Of a stretch of 64,000 nt of DNA, positions 50,038-58,891 are shown one piece after another. Positions within the stretch are counted from its first letter, which is position 1. The number at the start of each line of letters is the position of its first letter. A program made the translations under genes and the position numbers. The DNA comes from an uncultured Subdoligranulum sp. (lineage in GTDB: Bacteria > Bacillota > Clostridia > Oscillospirales > Ruminococcaceae), in the NCBI GenBank assembly GCA_900545545.1, contig UQZO01000010.1, positions 1-64,000 on the forward strand, written 5' to 3'. The notes under the pieces were generated by a model. That model was not told where the DNA came from. It was given only the letters and a program-made list of their open reading frames with translations, and searched no databases.

Positions 50038-51912
50038 TTACGCGTCGGTGTAATACTGCGCCTGGGCCTGCCACAGCTGGTGGTAGAGGCCGTTTTCATC
50101 GGCTACCAGGGCGTCGTGGCTGCCGGTCTGGACGATGGCGCCGCCGTCAAACACCGCGATGGCATCGCAGAACTTGCAGCTGGAAAGCCGGTGGCTGATA
50201 TAAATCGCGGTCTTGTCCCCGGCGATGGCGTCAAAACTGGCGTAGACTTCCGCCTCGGCGATGGGGTCCAGGGCGGCGGTGGGTTCATCCAGCACGAGGA
50301 AGGGCGCGTCCTTGTAGAGCGCCCGGGCGATGGCGATCTTCTGGGCTTCGCCGCCGGAAATCTCCACGCCCTCCTTGTCCAGGTCCTTGTAGAGGTAGGT
50401 GTCGAGACCCTTGGGCATGGCGTCCAGCCGCTCGCCGAAGCCCGCGTCCCGCAGGCAGTGCTCGGCCCGGGCGCGGTCATAGTCGGCGGCACCGGCCACA
50501 TTCTCGCCCAGGGGCAGGGCCAGCAGCTTGAAGTCCTGGAACACCACCGAGAAGAGGGCAAGATATTCCTCGTAGCGGTATTTGCGGATGTCGATGCCGT
50601 TCAAAAGAATCTCGCCCTCGGTGGGGTCGTACAGGCGGCAGAGCAGCTTGATGAAGGTGGTTTTGCCGCTGCCGTTGGGGCCCACCACGGCCAGGCGGCT
50701 GCCGATGCGGAACTTGACGCTCACATGGCGCAGGGCCCAGCGGTCGGTGCCGGGGTAGCGGAAAGAAACATCCCGGAATTCCACCTGGTAGTTGCGGTCG
50801 GCGCGCTTTTCGGTGGTCAGGCTGCCCTGGTACATGGGGTTGGGCAGGTCAAGATATTCATACACCCGTTCGAGAAAGATGCCGTTGGCACGGATATCCC
50901 CCATGGTTTGCAATAGCTGGGAGATGCCGCCGAACAGCTGGGTGGCAGCGCCCACATACTGGGTGACGGCGCCCACATCAAAGGCCCCGGCCCAGGATTT
51001 AAGGCAGACAAAGAGATACACCACGCCGGTAAGCACCGCCGAGAGGGCCTGGGCCAGCGCCCGCAGCAGGCCCACATCCCCCATGGCCCGCCGGGCCAGG
51101 GCGCCGCCCCGGCTGAAAGCATTGTTCTGCATATAGTGGTGGCAGACGTTTTCCTGCTGATTGTACATCCGCAGGTCGGCGGCCCGCTTGCGTTCCAGTG
51201 CCATGACGCCGTAGAAGTTGAAATACCGGTTGGCCAGCCGCATGTTCGCCGCCTGACGGCTCATGCGCAGGCCGGACTCATTGACACAGGCGGTGGAGGC
51301 CAGCACTGCCCCCACCATGGCGGTCAGCACCCCCACCAGGGCCAGAGGGCCGTTGAGCACCGCCAGCGGGCTGCCCGCCGGCACATCGGTGAGAAAGAGA
51401 GTGAGCGTAAAGCCGATGCCGCCCAGGATCTGGGCTGCCGCCTTGCAGAAATCCGGAAAGAATCCCAGCGTCTGGGCCAGCCCGAAACCGGCCCAGGTAT
51501 CGTTCTGTACGATCTGGCTGTAGAGGTCGTAGACTTCCTGCCGGTCCATCTGGGCATAGTCCATCCCCAGCATTTTGTCGGAAAGGTGTTGTTTCATGCG
51601 GGGGTAAAGCCGGGTTTGTTCATAGGCCGCCCACCGCTTGAGCAGCCCGTTGAGCAACGCCAGCGCCGCCGTGGCGCTTACCGTGAGCACCGCCCAGAAG
51701 GCCAGCTGCCGGGCATCGCGCCCGCCGGCCAGTTCGGCAATGATGCGGGCGGAGAGCCAGATGGTCACATAAGGGGCCAGGGCCAGCCCCGCCGCGCTGA
51801 GCAGGGTGGACACAAAATAAGCGGGGCTTTTTTCTGCCCAAAGTTTCCACGCCCGCAGGTTGAGCACCCAGGCCCGGCGGTAGGTACAGCTGTTTTCAGA
51901 AGACTTCGCCAT
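50038..51912 (-). CDS. ABC exporter half-transporter (membrane plus ATPase)
   Basis: A 624-residue protein with about six helices in residues 20-330 and a C-terminal ATPase: Walker A VVGPNGSGKTT, the signature ISGGEAQKIAIARAL and Walker B FLVLDEPTAALD. The start at 51912 follows GGAAGGAGGGGAGCACT and overlaps the upstream exporter gene by 17 bases; the longer open frame is not used. The two half-transporters likely form a heterodimer. Nearby GHKL and LytTR genes suggest peptide or antimicrobial export or defence, but no precursor peptide gene was found. Confidence 0.9.
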   Translation of the reverse strand: MAKSSENSCTYRRAWVLNLRAWKLWAEKSPAYFVSTLLSAAGLALAPYVTIWLSARIIAELAGGRDARQLAFWAVLTVSATAALALLNGLLKRWAAYEQTRLYPRMKQHLSDKMLGMDYAQMDRQEVYDLYSQIVQNDTWAGFGLAQTLGFFPDFCKAAAQILGGIGFTLTLFLTDVPAGSPLAVLNGPLALVGVLTAMVGAVLASTACVNESGLRMSRQAANMRLANRYFNFYGVMALERKRAADLRMYNQQENVCHHYMQNNAFSRGGALARRAMGDVGLLRALAQALSAVLTGVVYLFVCLKSWAGAFDVGAVTQYVGAATQLFGGISQLLQTMGDIRANGIFLERVYEYLDLPNPMYQGSLTTEKRADRNYQVEFRDVSFRYPGTDRWALRHVSVKFRIGSRLAVVGPNGSGKTTFIKLLCRLYDPTEGEILLNGIDIRKYRYEEYLALFSVVFQDFKLLALPLGENVAGAADYDRARAEHCLRDAGFGERLDAMPKGLDTYLYKDLDKEGVEISGGEAQKIAIARALYKDAPFLVLDEPTAALDPIAEAEVYASFDAIAGDKTAIYISHRLSSCKFCDAIAVFDGGAIVQTGSHDALVADENGLYHQLWQAQAQYYTDA

Positions 51913-53719
51913 AGTGCTCCCCTCCTTCCCGGTAGTATTTGCTCTGCACTTCAAACAGGTTGGCGTAGCCGCCGCCCGCCGCCAGCAGGCTTTCGTGGGT
52001 ACCCTCTTCGGCAATGCGGCCCTCGGCCACAAAGACGATGCGGTCACAGAACCGGGTGGAGGCCAGCCGGTGGCTGATGAAGAGCGCCGTGCGGCCCGCC
52101 GTCATCCGGTTGTATTTCTGGTAGATATCGTCCTCGGCCAGGGGGTCGAGGGCCGCCGTGGGTTCGTCCAGCGCCAGAATAGGACCGTTTTTATACAGGG
52201 CCCGGGCCAGCATCAGCCGCTGGGTCTGCCCGCCGGAAAGTTCCACCCCGTCCTCGAACACCTGACGGCCCAGCTTGGTATCCAGCCCCTGGGGCAGCGC
52301 CTGCACCGTTTCGGTCAGGCCCGCTTTGGCAAGACAATCCCACACCCGCTGGGTGTCGATGCCGTCCACCCGCTGGGCCACGTTTTCCGCCACGCTGGCT
52401 TCCAGCAGGGAAAAGTCCTGGAACACCGCCGAGAAAAGGGCATAGTAATCCCGCCGGTTGAACTCCCGGATGTCCTGGCCGTTGAGGAGCACCCGCCCCT
52501 CGGTGGGGTCCAGGAAGCCGCAGGCCAGACGCACCAGGGTGGTTTTACCCGCGCCGTTGAGGCCCACAATGGCCAGCTTTTCCCCGGCGTGGATGGTCAG
52601 GTCGATATCGTGGAGGGTGTCTTTGTCCGCTTCGGGGTAGCGGTAACTCACATGGTCAAAGCGGATCTCGCAGGGCAGGTTGGGGTCCCGGGGCAGCGGC
52701 TTGCCGCCCGTGAGCCGGAAGGGTTCCGGCCAGTCCAGCGTTTCCCGGATGCGGGAAATTTCCACCGACTGACGGTGGAGGGTAGCCCCCTTGTCCAGGA
52801 TGCCGCGCACCCACTGGGTGAAACCGCTGACCGCCGTGAAGTAGAGCAAAAACTGGGAGGCGGGCAATCCTTCGGTGAGGGCCAGCCGGATGAGATACGC
52901 ATAGGCGATGCCGTCCCGGGCAAAGGTGAGCACCAGGTCGGCGCCGTCGATCCAGAGGTAATGCAGTTCCCGCCGGCGCAGATAGTCGCTGAAGAGCCGG
53001 ATGACCCGTTCCCACACCTCGTTCAGCCAGGGCTGCAGGCCAAACAGGCGGATGTCCTTGGCGTTGGCCCGGTCGGTACAGCTGCGGCGCAGATAGCCCA
53101 TCCGGTTGCTGTACTCCTCCTCTTCCTCCCGGTGCTGATAAATCCAGCGGTTGGTGCGCAGGCTGACCAGATACCCCGCCACCGTGGTGACGAGCACCAC
53201 CGCCAGCAGAAAGGGATGCAGCCCCGACAGCAGCACCAGATAGGCCCCAAAGCCCAGCAGGTTGGTGAGCAGATCGGTGAGGGTCTGCCAGACGGCCTCG
53301 GTGGCGTCCTGGTTGGACGAACAGGCGCCGGCGGATTTTTCAATGGCTTTCACAAAGCCGGTATCCAGCGCATTGGAGAAGGAGGTCCCGGCCATTTTGT
53401 CGGAAATGTGGCTGATGATCTGCAGCCGGACACTGATGCGCCCATAGATGGCGTTTTCGTCCAGGTACGCTTTGACACCGTAGAGTACAAACAGCACCGC
53501 GGTGAAGGCGAGAATCACCCCCACCAGGCTTTGCAGCGGGGCGTGGGATTCCACCCGGGCCAGCACCGCCGGGGCCAGCAGCAGCTGGGCGATGGTGCCC
53601 CCCGCCGTGGCCGCCGCAATGCCCGCGCACAAAAAGGGAACGGTTTTGTCCACCCGCCGGGCCATGCCCAGCATGAAGCCCACATTTTGCAGGGTGTTGT
53701 ATTTGGGTTTTTCCTTCAT
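51896..53719 (-). CDS. ABC exporter half-transporter (membrane plus ATPase)
   Basis: A 607-residue partner with helices in residues 30-320 and an ATPase with Walker A IVGLNGAGKTTLV, the signature LSGGQTQRLMLARAL and Walker B ILALDEPTAALD. Both partners keep the catalytic glutamate after Walker B. The start at 53719 follows AGAGGTGAAATTC; the upstream open frame crosses the terminator of the GHKL gene and is rejected. Its own promoter was not identified in the short gap. Confidence 0.9.
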   Translation of the reverse strand: MKEKPKYNTLQNVGFMLGMARRVDKTVPFLCAGIAAATAGGTIAQLLLAPAVLARVESHAPLQSLVGVILAFTAVLFVLYGVKAYLDENAIYGRISVRLQIISHISDKMAGTSFSNALDTGFVKAIEKSAGACSSNQDATEAVWQTLTDLLTNLLGFGAYLVLLSGLHPFLLAVVLVTTVAGYLVSLRTNRWIYQHREEEEEYSNRMGYLRRSCTDRANAKDIRLFGLQPWLNEVWERVIRLFSDYLRRRELHYLWIDGADLVLTFARDGIAYAYLIRLALTEGLPASQFLLYFTAVSGFTQWVRGILDKGATLHRQSVEISRIRETLDWPEPFRLTGGKPLPRDPNLPCEIRFDHVSYRYPEADKDTLHDIDLTIHAGEKLAIVGLNGAGKTTLVRLACGFLDPTEGRVLLNGQDIREFNRRDYYALFSAVFQDFSLLEASVAENVAQRVDGIDTQRVWDCLAKAGLTETVQALPQGLDTKLGRQVFEDGVELSGGQTQRLMLARALYKNGPILALDEPTAALDPLAEDDIYQKYNRMTAGRTALFISHRLASTRFCDRIVFVAEGRIAEEGTHESLLAAGGGYANLFEVQSKYYREGGEHYGEVF

Positions 53720-53750
53720 GAATTTCACCTCTTGCCTATACCCTACCACC

Positions 53751-53780
53751 AAAAAAGTCCCCGGGCAAGATTCCGGGGAC
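53751..53780 (-). terminator. Intrinsic terminator after the GHKL kinase gene
   Basis: Minus-strand stem GTCCCCGG/CCGGGGAC (53757-53780) with a T6 tail, separating the regulator pair from the exporter pair. Confidence 0.88.
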
Positions 53781-53808
53781 GAATTGCAGTTTTGGGGGGA
53801 CGAACCGT

Positions 53809-54471
53809 TCACAGCTGGGGGATCAAAATCTCGGTGGTGAAGGCGCCGTCCTCACTGTTGCGGCTGAGATACCCGTCCAGCTTTTCGATGATGTTGTCGA
53901 TGCGCACCAGCCCGAAGCCGTGGCCCGCCCCCTTGGTGGTGGCAAACCGGCGGCCGATCTTTTTTTGTTTGCCGGCGGCGGTAAAGTTGGTAAAGCTGAT
54001 GTAGAGCTGGGTGCCCTTCATATCCATATACACCCGGATGAGGCGCTGTTCCTCCGGCAGGGAAAGGCTCGCCTCGATGGCGTTGTCGAAGAGATTGCCC
54101 AGTATGACGCAGAGGTCCAGTTCCGACATCCGCAGTTTGACCGGGACATGGGCGTCCGCCTGCACCGGGATATGCCGGGACTTTGCCAGGGAAATCTTGC
54201 TGTTGAGAATGGCATCGGCCATGGCGTTGCCGGTCTTGATGACGGTATCCACGGTGTTGAGGTCGGTGTCCAGCTTGTCCAGATAGTCCTGAATCCCCGC
54301 CAGGTCCCCCTGGGCGGCCAGGGCTTTCATCACCTGGATGTGGTTGCGGTAGTCGTGCCGCCAGCCGCGGATCTGCCGGTACATGTTCTCCACTTCCCGG
54401 TAGTGGGTGTCCACCAGCTCCCGCTGGTAGGCTTCCAGCGCCCGGTCCATTTTCCGGGAAAAGAATTTCAT
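53809..54471 (-). CDS. Soluble GHKL-type sensor histidine kinase
   Basis: A 220-residue kinase of the AgrC/CitA-like GHKL group. The phospho-acceptor region is IRGWRHDYRNHIQVM near residues 34-48, the N-box is LGNLFDNAIEASLSLPEE, and the G-box is GAGHGFGLVRIDNIIEK. It has no membrane helix or sensor domain; the first 30 residues are charged and helical. It therefore needs another protein to sense a signal, perhaps an exporter subunit. It is 5 bases downstream of the LytTR gene. Confidence 0.85.
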   Translation of the reverse strand: MKFFSRKMDRALEAYQRELVDTHYREVENMYRQIRGWRHDYRNHIQVMKALAAQGDLAGIQDYLDKLDTDLNTVDTVIKTGNAMADAILNSKISLAKSRHIPVQADAHVPVKLRMSELDLCVILGNLFDNAIEASLSLPEEQRLIRVYMDMKGTQLYISFTNFTAAGKQKKIGRRFATTKGAGHGFGLVRIDNIIEKLDGYLSRNSEDGAFTTEILIPQL

Positions 54472-54476
54472 TTTCT

Positions 54477-55175
54477 TTACCCCCTTTGGATGATGGCGCG
54501 GTTGATGCGCTCATAGGCGCCCCGGGGCAGCGGCAGCACGGTGCCGTCGTTGAGGGTCACCGCCGTTTTGCTTACCCGGGCCACGCAGCCCAGGTTCACC
54601 AGCGCCGACCGCCCCAGCCGGAAGAAATTGTCGTCCAGCTGGGCTTCCAGCTCGCTCAGCGTCATTTTTACCGTGCAGTCGGTCTTGGCGTGGATGGTCA
54701 CATAGTTGCCCTGCACCTCCGCCGAACGGATCTGGTAGACCGGCAGCCGCACCACCTCGCCGGGCAGTTCCAGCAGCAGGGTGCGCTGGTTGCTGTGCAG
54801 TTTTTCCACCGCCCGGTCCAGCACGGCAAAGAGTTTTTCCTCCTTCACCGGCTTCATCAGGTAGTGCAGCGCCTCCACCTCGTACCCGTCGGCGATGTAA
54901 TCCGAGTAGCCGGTGATGAAAACGATCTGCACGGCGTCGTTTTCCTTGCGCAGGGTGCGGGCCAGGCTCACGCCGTCCATGGGGCCCATCTCGATATCCA
55001 GCAAAAGGATCTGCACGTCCTTGTCCTCGGCATAGCGGAAGAGGAAACTCTCGGCCGAAGGGTAGAGCGTCAGCTCCACCCGGTGGCCCCGATCCGCCGC
55101 CCAGCGCTTTACCAGCGTTTGCAGATAGTCCCGGTCGGCGGCGGCATCGTCACAGATGGCTACGGTACAGTTCAT
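54477..55175 (-). CDS. LytTR-family response regulator
   Basis: A 232-residue regulator with an N-terminal receiver domain (phospho-acceptor Asp in LLLDIEMGPMDGVSLA) and a C-terminal LytTR DNA-binding domain (residues 130-232; KLHSNQRTLLLELPGEVVRL; YVTIHAKTDCTVKM; FFRLGRSALVNL). The start at 55175 follows GGGGAGGGGAAAGCCGT. It is the partner of the GHKL kinase and likely controls the exporter genes next to it. Confidence 0.9.
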   Translation of the reverse strand: MNCTVAICDDAAADRDYLQTLVKRWAADRGHRVELTLYPSAESFLFRYAEDKDVQILLLDIEMGPMDGVSLARTLRKENDAVQIVFITGYSDYIADGYEVEALHYLMKPVKEEKLFAVLDRAVEKLHSNQRTLLLELPGEVVRLPVYQIRSAEVQGNYVTIHAKTDCTVKMTLSELEAQLDDNFFRLGRSALVNLGCVARVSKTAVTLNDGTVLPLPRGAYERINRAIIQRG

Positions 55176-55243
55176 ACGGCTTTCCCCTCCCCGGCCTATT
55201 ATACGCCCCCCGCGCCGCCGGGGCAAGGGCTGCCCGGGGCAGC

Positions 55244-55272
55244 AAAAATGCGGCACCCGGGCAGGTGCCGCA
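55244..55272 (-). terminator. Intrinsic terminator after the second two-component operon
   Basis: Minus-strand stem TGCGGCACC/GGTGCCGCA with a T5 tail, 11 bases beyond the stop of the 260-residue protein. Confidence 0.88.
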
Positions 55273-55282
55273 CAAAGGCCGG

Positions 55283-56065
55283 TTATCCGGCGGAAGAATC
55301 CGCCTCCTTTTGCAAAAACGCCTGCATCTCGGTGGGGGTCATGCTCACCAGCCGGTAGGTGAAATGGCCCTCGTAGCTGATGCGGGCATAGAGCTGGGTT
55401 GCGGCACTGTAGCGCGCTTCCCCGTGGGCACCGGCGTAGCCCGCCAGCGTCTGGGGCTGCCAGTCGGCAATGGTATCCAGCCCGGCACAGGCCAGCACGG
55501 TATCCAGGGTGGGCGGGGTGGTCTCGGGGCCGTTCTGGAGATCCAGGTAGACGGGTACCCCGTCGGTGGTGAAGATGGCCTGGAAGTGAAACTGCGGGTA
55601 CCCCCGCACCGGCCCGGTGGGGGCATTGCCGGGATCGCGGGGCATCAGGATGTACTGTTCCAGCCCGGCGTCCAGTGTATAGCGGGTCAGGGCAAAACGT
55701 TGGGTATCCTGCACGGTGCCCCGCACCGCCGCCCGCTGGAAATCATCCAGCACGCCGCCCGCGGCCAGGGCGTCCACCCGCCCGAGGAAATCCGCCTGCT
55801 GCTGCGCCGGGTCGGTGGCGGTATCGAGGGTCCAGCCGTCGGTGCTGCCCTGAAGGGACTGGTTCAGGCTGTGGGCGCAGCCGTAGAGCAGGCAGGCCGT
55901 GGCGTTCTGCCGCCCGGCGGCGGGCAGAGCCTCCCCCGTGGGCGGGGCAAAGGGCGCCGTGGCCGCGAGCAGGGCGTCCCACAGGCCGAAGGCGAGAAAG
56001 GGCAGCACCAGGCAGAGGGCCACCGCCAGTTTTGCAAAGCGCAAGGGGGATTTACGGGTTTTCAT
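55283..56065 (-). CDS. Membrane-anchored protein of unknown function, two-component operon
   Basis: A 260-residue protein with a basic start (MKTRKSPLRFAK) and one hydrophobic helix (LAVALCLVLPFLAFGLWDAL), with the rest predicted outside. Two closely spaced cysteines (TACLLYGCAHS) and aromatic-rich strands follow. It overlaps the kinase gene by 14 bases. I recognise no family. By position it may modify or inhibit the kinase, as do membrane-anchored accessory proteins in other systems. Its start follows CCCGGGAGGAGGTGCCCC. Confidence 0.65.
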   Translation of the reverse strand: MKTRKSPLRFAKLAVALCLVLPFLAFGLWDALLAATAPFAPPTGEALPAAGRQNATACLLYGCAHSLNQSLQGSTDGWTLDTATDPAQQQADFLGRVDALAAGGVLDDFQRAAVRGTVQDTQRFALTRYTLDAGLEQYILMPRDPGNAPTGPVRGYPQFHFQAIFTTDGVPVYLDLQNGPETTPPTLDTVLACAGLDTIADWQPQTLAGYAGAHGEARYSAATQLYARISYEGHFTYRLVSMTPTEMQAFLQKEADSSAG

Positions 56066-57482
56066 GGGGCACCTCCTCCCGGGCCAGGGGCAGCAAAAGG
56101 CTCACACAGGTGCCCTGCCCCGGTGTGCTGGCAAATTCCAGCGCTGTGCCGTGGAGTTCCGCAATGCGGCGGCAGAGGGCCAGCCCGATGCCGCTGCCCC
56201 CGCTGCGGCGGGAGCGGGATTTATCCACCATGTAAAAGGGTTCGGTGAGGCGGGCCAGGTCCTTGGCGGGGATGCCGCAGCCGTTGTCCTCCACCGTGAG
56301 CCGGGCTTTGCCGTCCTCCGCCCGGCAGGTCACCGTCACCCGGCCATCGGGAACCTCCCGGCAGGCGGTGCGGGCGTTGCGCACCAGGTTCAGAAGCAGG
56401 TCCTGCAAGAGGCTTTTGTCCCCGCACAGGGTACATCCTCCGGGACGGTAGTCCACCGGGGTGCCGCCATCCAGCCGGCCCAGGCTGCGCTGCACCGCCG
56501 CAAAGAGCGCCCGGTCGGGTACGGGCAGCCGCTCGGGCTGCTGGTGGTCCATCTGGAGCAGCGCCAGCAGCTTGAAGGAAAACTCCTCCAGCCGGTGGGT
56601 CTCGTGGTAGATGTAGTCGGCGGCTTCCTTCACGTCGGCAGCCTCCGCCGAACCGGCCCGCAGCCAGTCGGCATAGCCCATCATCGTGGTCATGGGGGTT
56701 TTGAGTTCATGGGTGAAAGCCGCCACAAACTCCTTTTCCCGGCGCAGGCTCTCGTCCAGGGCTTCCACCCGGTCCTGCACCGCCCCGGCCATGGCGTCGA
56801 AGTGGGTGCTCAGGGCGCCGATCTCATCGTCGGTATCCACCCGGGTGCGGCTGGCATAGTCCCCCGCCGCTATGGCGCGGCTGGCGGATTCCAACCGAGC
56901 CAGCGGTGCCGTGAGCCGGGCGCTGAACCGGGCACAGACCAACCCGCCCAGGGCAAGGGCCGCCGCGGCCGCCGCCAGCCAGGTGAGGAGCTGGGCGTTG
57001 CGGGCGCGGAACACCGGCGTCAGGTCGGTGCCGGTGATGAGCAACGTCTGCTGCCCCGGCACCGGCAGCGGGGTGGCCTGCAGCAGCCATACGGTGCCCT
57101 GATTCCGCCAGAGCATGGCGGCGCTGTCGGCCTCCCCCAGCAGGGAGGCCAGGTCGGCGGGGCGCAGGGCCTGGGGCAGGGCGGAATACACCGGCAGGCT
57201 GCCGTCCCGGTAGAGGGCAAAGACCTCCGCCCCGTGCTGGGCGGCATAGTTCATGGCGGCCTGGCTCAGCAGTGCCTGGGGATAGGGGCTGGCCGAGGCA
57301 GGCAGGGTGTAGTATTCCTTGAGCAGGGCGTCCTGCAATTGGCTGTGCCGCTGGTTGGCGGCGGTGCGGGCGGTGGCCAGGTTGGCCGCAAAGGCCTGGC
57401 CCATGACCAGCATACCCACCAGCGCCAGGGCGGCTGCCAGCAGGCAGACCACCGCCGCCGTGATTTTGGTGCGGAATTTCAT
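56052..57482 (-). CDS. Sensor histidine kinase (HAMP, HisKA, HATPase)
   Basis: A 476-residue membrane kinase. The first helix covers about residues 5-30, an outer domain of about 130 residues follows, and the second helix lies near 165-190 (LLTWLAAAAAALALGGLVC). Then come HAMP (to about 245), HisKA with acceptor His in FVAAFTHELKTPMTTMMGY, the N-box LVRNARTAC and G-boxes DNGCGIPAKDL and GGSGIGLALCRRI. It pairs with the OmpR-type regulator at 60265-60948, but the two genes are split by two lipoprotein genes. Those lipoproteins may shape the signal. Confidence 0.92.
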   Translation of the reverse strand: MKFRTKITAAVVCLLAAALALVGMLVMGQAFAANLATARTAANQRHSQLQDALLKEYYTLPASASPYPQALLSQAAMNYAAQHGAEVFALYRDGSLPVYSALPQALRPADLASLLGEADSAAMLWRNQGTVWLLQATPLPVPGQQTLLITGTDLTPVFRARNAQLLTWLAAAAAALALGGLVCARFSARLTAPLARLESASRAIAAGDYASRTRVDTDDEIGALSTHFDAMAGAVQDRVEALDESLRREKEFVAAFTHELKTPMTTMMGYADWLRAGSAEAADVKEAADYIYHETHRLEEFSFKLLALLQMDHQQPERLPVPDRALFAAVQRSLGRLDGGTPVDYRPGGCTLCGDKSLLQDLLLNLVRNARTACREVPDGRVTVTCRAEDGKARLTVEDNGCGIPAKDLARLTEPFYMVDKSRSRRSGGSGIGLALCRRIAELHGTALEFASTPGQGTCVSLLLPLAREEVPHENP

Positions 57483-57494
57483 AGGGTGCCTTCC

Positions 57495-58880
57495 TTACAG
57501 GTCTCCATCGGGGTTGAGAATCGTACAAAGCTGCCAGTTCTGGTCACCGTCCAGCCAGGAGTCCAGGTCGGTGACTGCCCAGAGGAAAACCGGGCTGTCG
57601 AAAGTATCGGTGCTGCCGTCCGGCCCCATGGCCGTGAGCATCCGGTCCCGGGTGCCCACCATCAGCAGGCAGCGGTCCCCCGCCCGGGCATACAGCCGGG
57701 GCAGCCGCGGCGTCACGCCGTTTTTCGCCCAGGTGGCCGTGCGAGGAGTCAGGGTGCCGTCGTCCAGCTGCACCACATAGCCGTCCTCCCGGTTTTCCCG
57801 GGCAATGGCCACCGCCAGCCGCCCCTCGTACACGGGGCCCAGGTCGATACCCTCCCCGTCCCCTTCCAGCGGCAGGGTGCAAACGGTGCGGGTCTGCCCG
57901 GTGCCCAGGTCTGTGACCTGGAGCTGGTCGGAACCGGCGGGCACGGTGTACCACAGCCCGTCCAGCAGCGCCGCCGCCCGGGTAGCCCCGTAGGTGTCGG
58001 TTTGCAGCGCCGGACTGCAGTTTCCATCGGCGGAGAGCAGCTGCAGCTCCCGGCAGGTGTTCTCATAGTCACCGTCCCGGCGCGCCGGGGTGCCGTCCGC
58101 CCGCAGGGACCGGCTGAAGAGGATTTTGCCCTCCACCAGCCCCAGATACTGCCCGTAGGCGCCGATGTCCTGCCGCCAGACGCATTCCGCCCGGTACGGC
58201 GGGCCCTCGGGGTCCTCGTTGAGCACCAGGCGGCAGAGGGACGCCGGGAAGCAGGGCTGCCCCGTTTCGTCCTTCGGCTCGCAGCGCTGGAACACCCAGA
58301 GATTCTCGCCGTCGGTGAACCAGTGGCTGTCGGTGCAGGCGTAGTCCTGCTGGTAAACCCCGCAGTAGTCGGGGGCCCCGTTCATCCATTCCACCAGCGG
58401 GGCGGGTGCGCCCTCGGTCTCCGAGGTGAACACCGCGCTGTAGGGCTGGGTGCCCGGGGTACCCTCGCCGGTTGTCTCCCAAATCCAGTAGAGCCGCGCC
58501 CCGTCGGTGAGGATGCGCAGCTGCCGCACCTGGGCGGAATTGTCGGCCCGCAGCCAGGCCGGGCAATCGGGGCCGGTGTGGGTACAGCCCGGCTTGGCAC
58601 AAAGCACCCGCTGCTGCCCGTCGGTGAGGTCCAGTGTGGTCAGGTAGATCTGGGCGGTATCGTCGATGCGGGATTGCAGATAGCACCGCCCGTCGGCCAC
58701 GGTGGTCAGCTCCCGCAGCGTGGGCGCCGCGGCGGTTTTCTCGGCTTCTTCAGCGGCCGGGGCCGGGGTGGCTTCGGCGGTTTCTTCCGTTTGCACCGGG
58801 TTCGCCGGGGCAGCGGCACAGCCTGCCAGCAGCAGGGCGGCCAGCAAAGCGGATGCCTTGCGGCAGAGAGCGCGTTTCAT
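57495..58880 (-). CDS. Lipoprotein with CxKPGCTH cysteine motif, paralogue 2
   Basis: A 461-residue lipoprotein (KASALLAALLLAGC) with a Thr/Ala/Glu-rich linker and a propeller-like series of strands. A conserved element CAKPGCTHTGPDCPAW lies near residues 95-110, and further aromatic and acidic strands follow (SHWFTDGENLWVF). It is a clear paralogue of the next gene: both have LTTxDLxDGQQRV, the same cysteine motif, and a C-terminal DLDxxLDGDQNWxxC element. Similar cysteine-motif lipoproteins occur beside two-component genes in Firmicutes. The function is not known. Confidence 0.72.
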   Translation of the reverse strand: MKRALCRKASALLAALLLAGCAAAPANPVQTEETAEATPAPAAEEAEKTAAAPTLRELTTVADGRCYLQSRIDDTAQIYLTTLDLTDGQQRVLCAKPGCTHTGPDCPAWLRADNSAQVRQLRILTDGARLYWIWETTGEGTPGTQPYSAVFTSETEGAPAPLVEWMNGAPDYCGVYQQDYACTDSHWFTDGENLWVFQRCEPKDETGQPCFPASLCRLVLNEDPEGPPYRAECVWRQDIGAYGQYLGLVEGKILFSRSLRADGTPARRDGDYENTCRELQLLSADGNCSPALQTDTYGATRAAALLDGLWYTVPAGSDQLQVTDLGTGQTRTVCTLPLEGDGEGIDLGPVYEGRLAVAIARENREDGYVVQLDDGTLTPRTATWAKNGVTPRLPRLYARAGDRCLLMVGTRDRMLTAMGPDGSTDTFDSPVFLWAVTDLDSWLDGDQNWQLCTILNPDGDL

Positions 58881-58891
58881 AAAGGCTCCTT

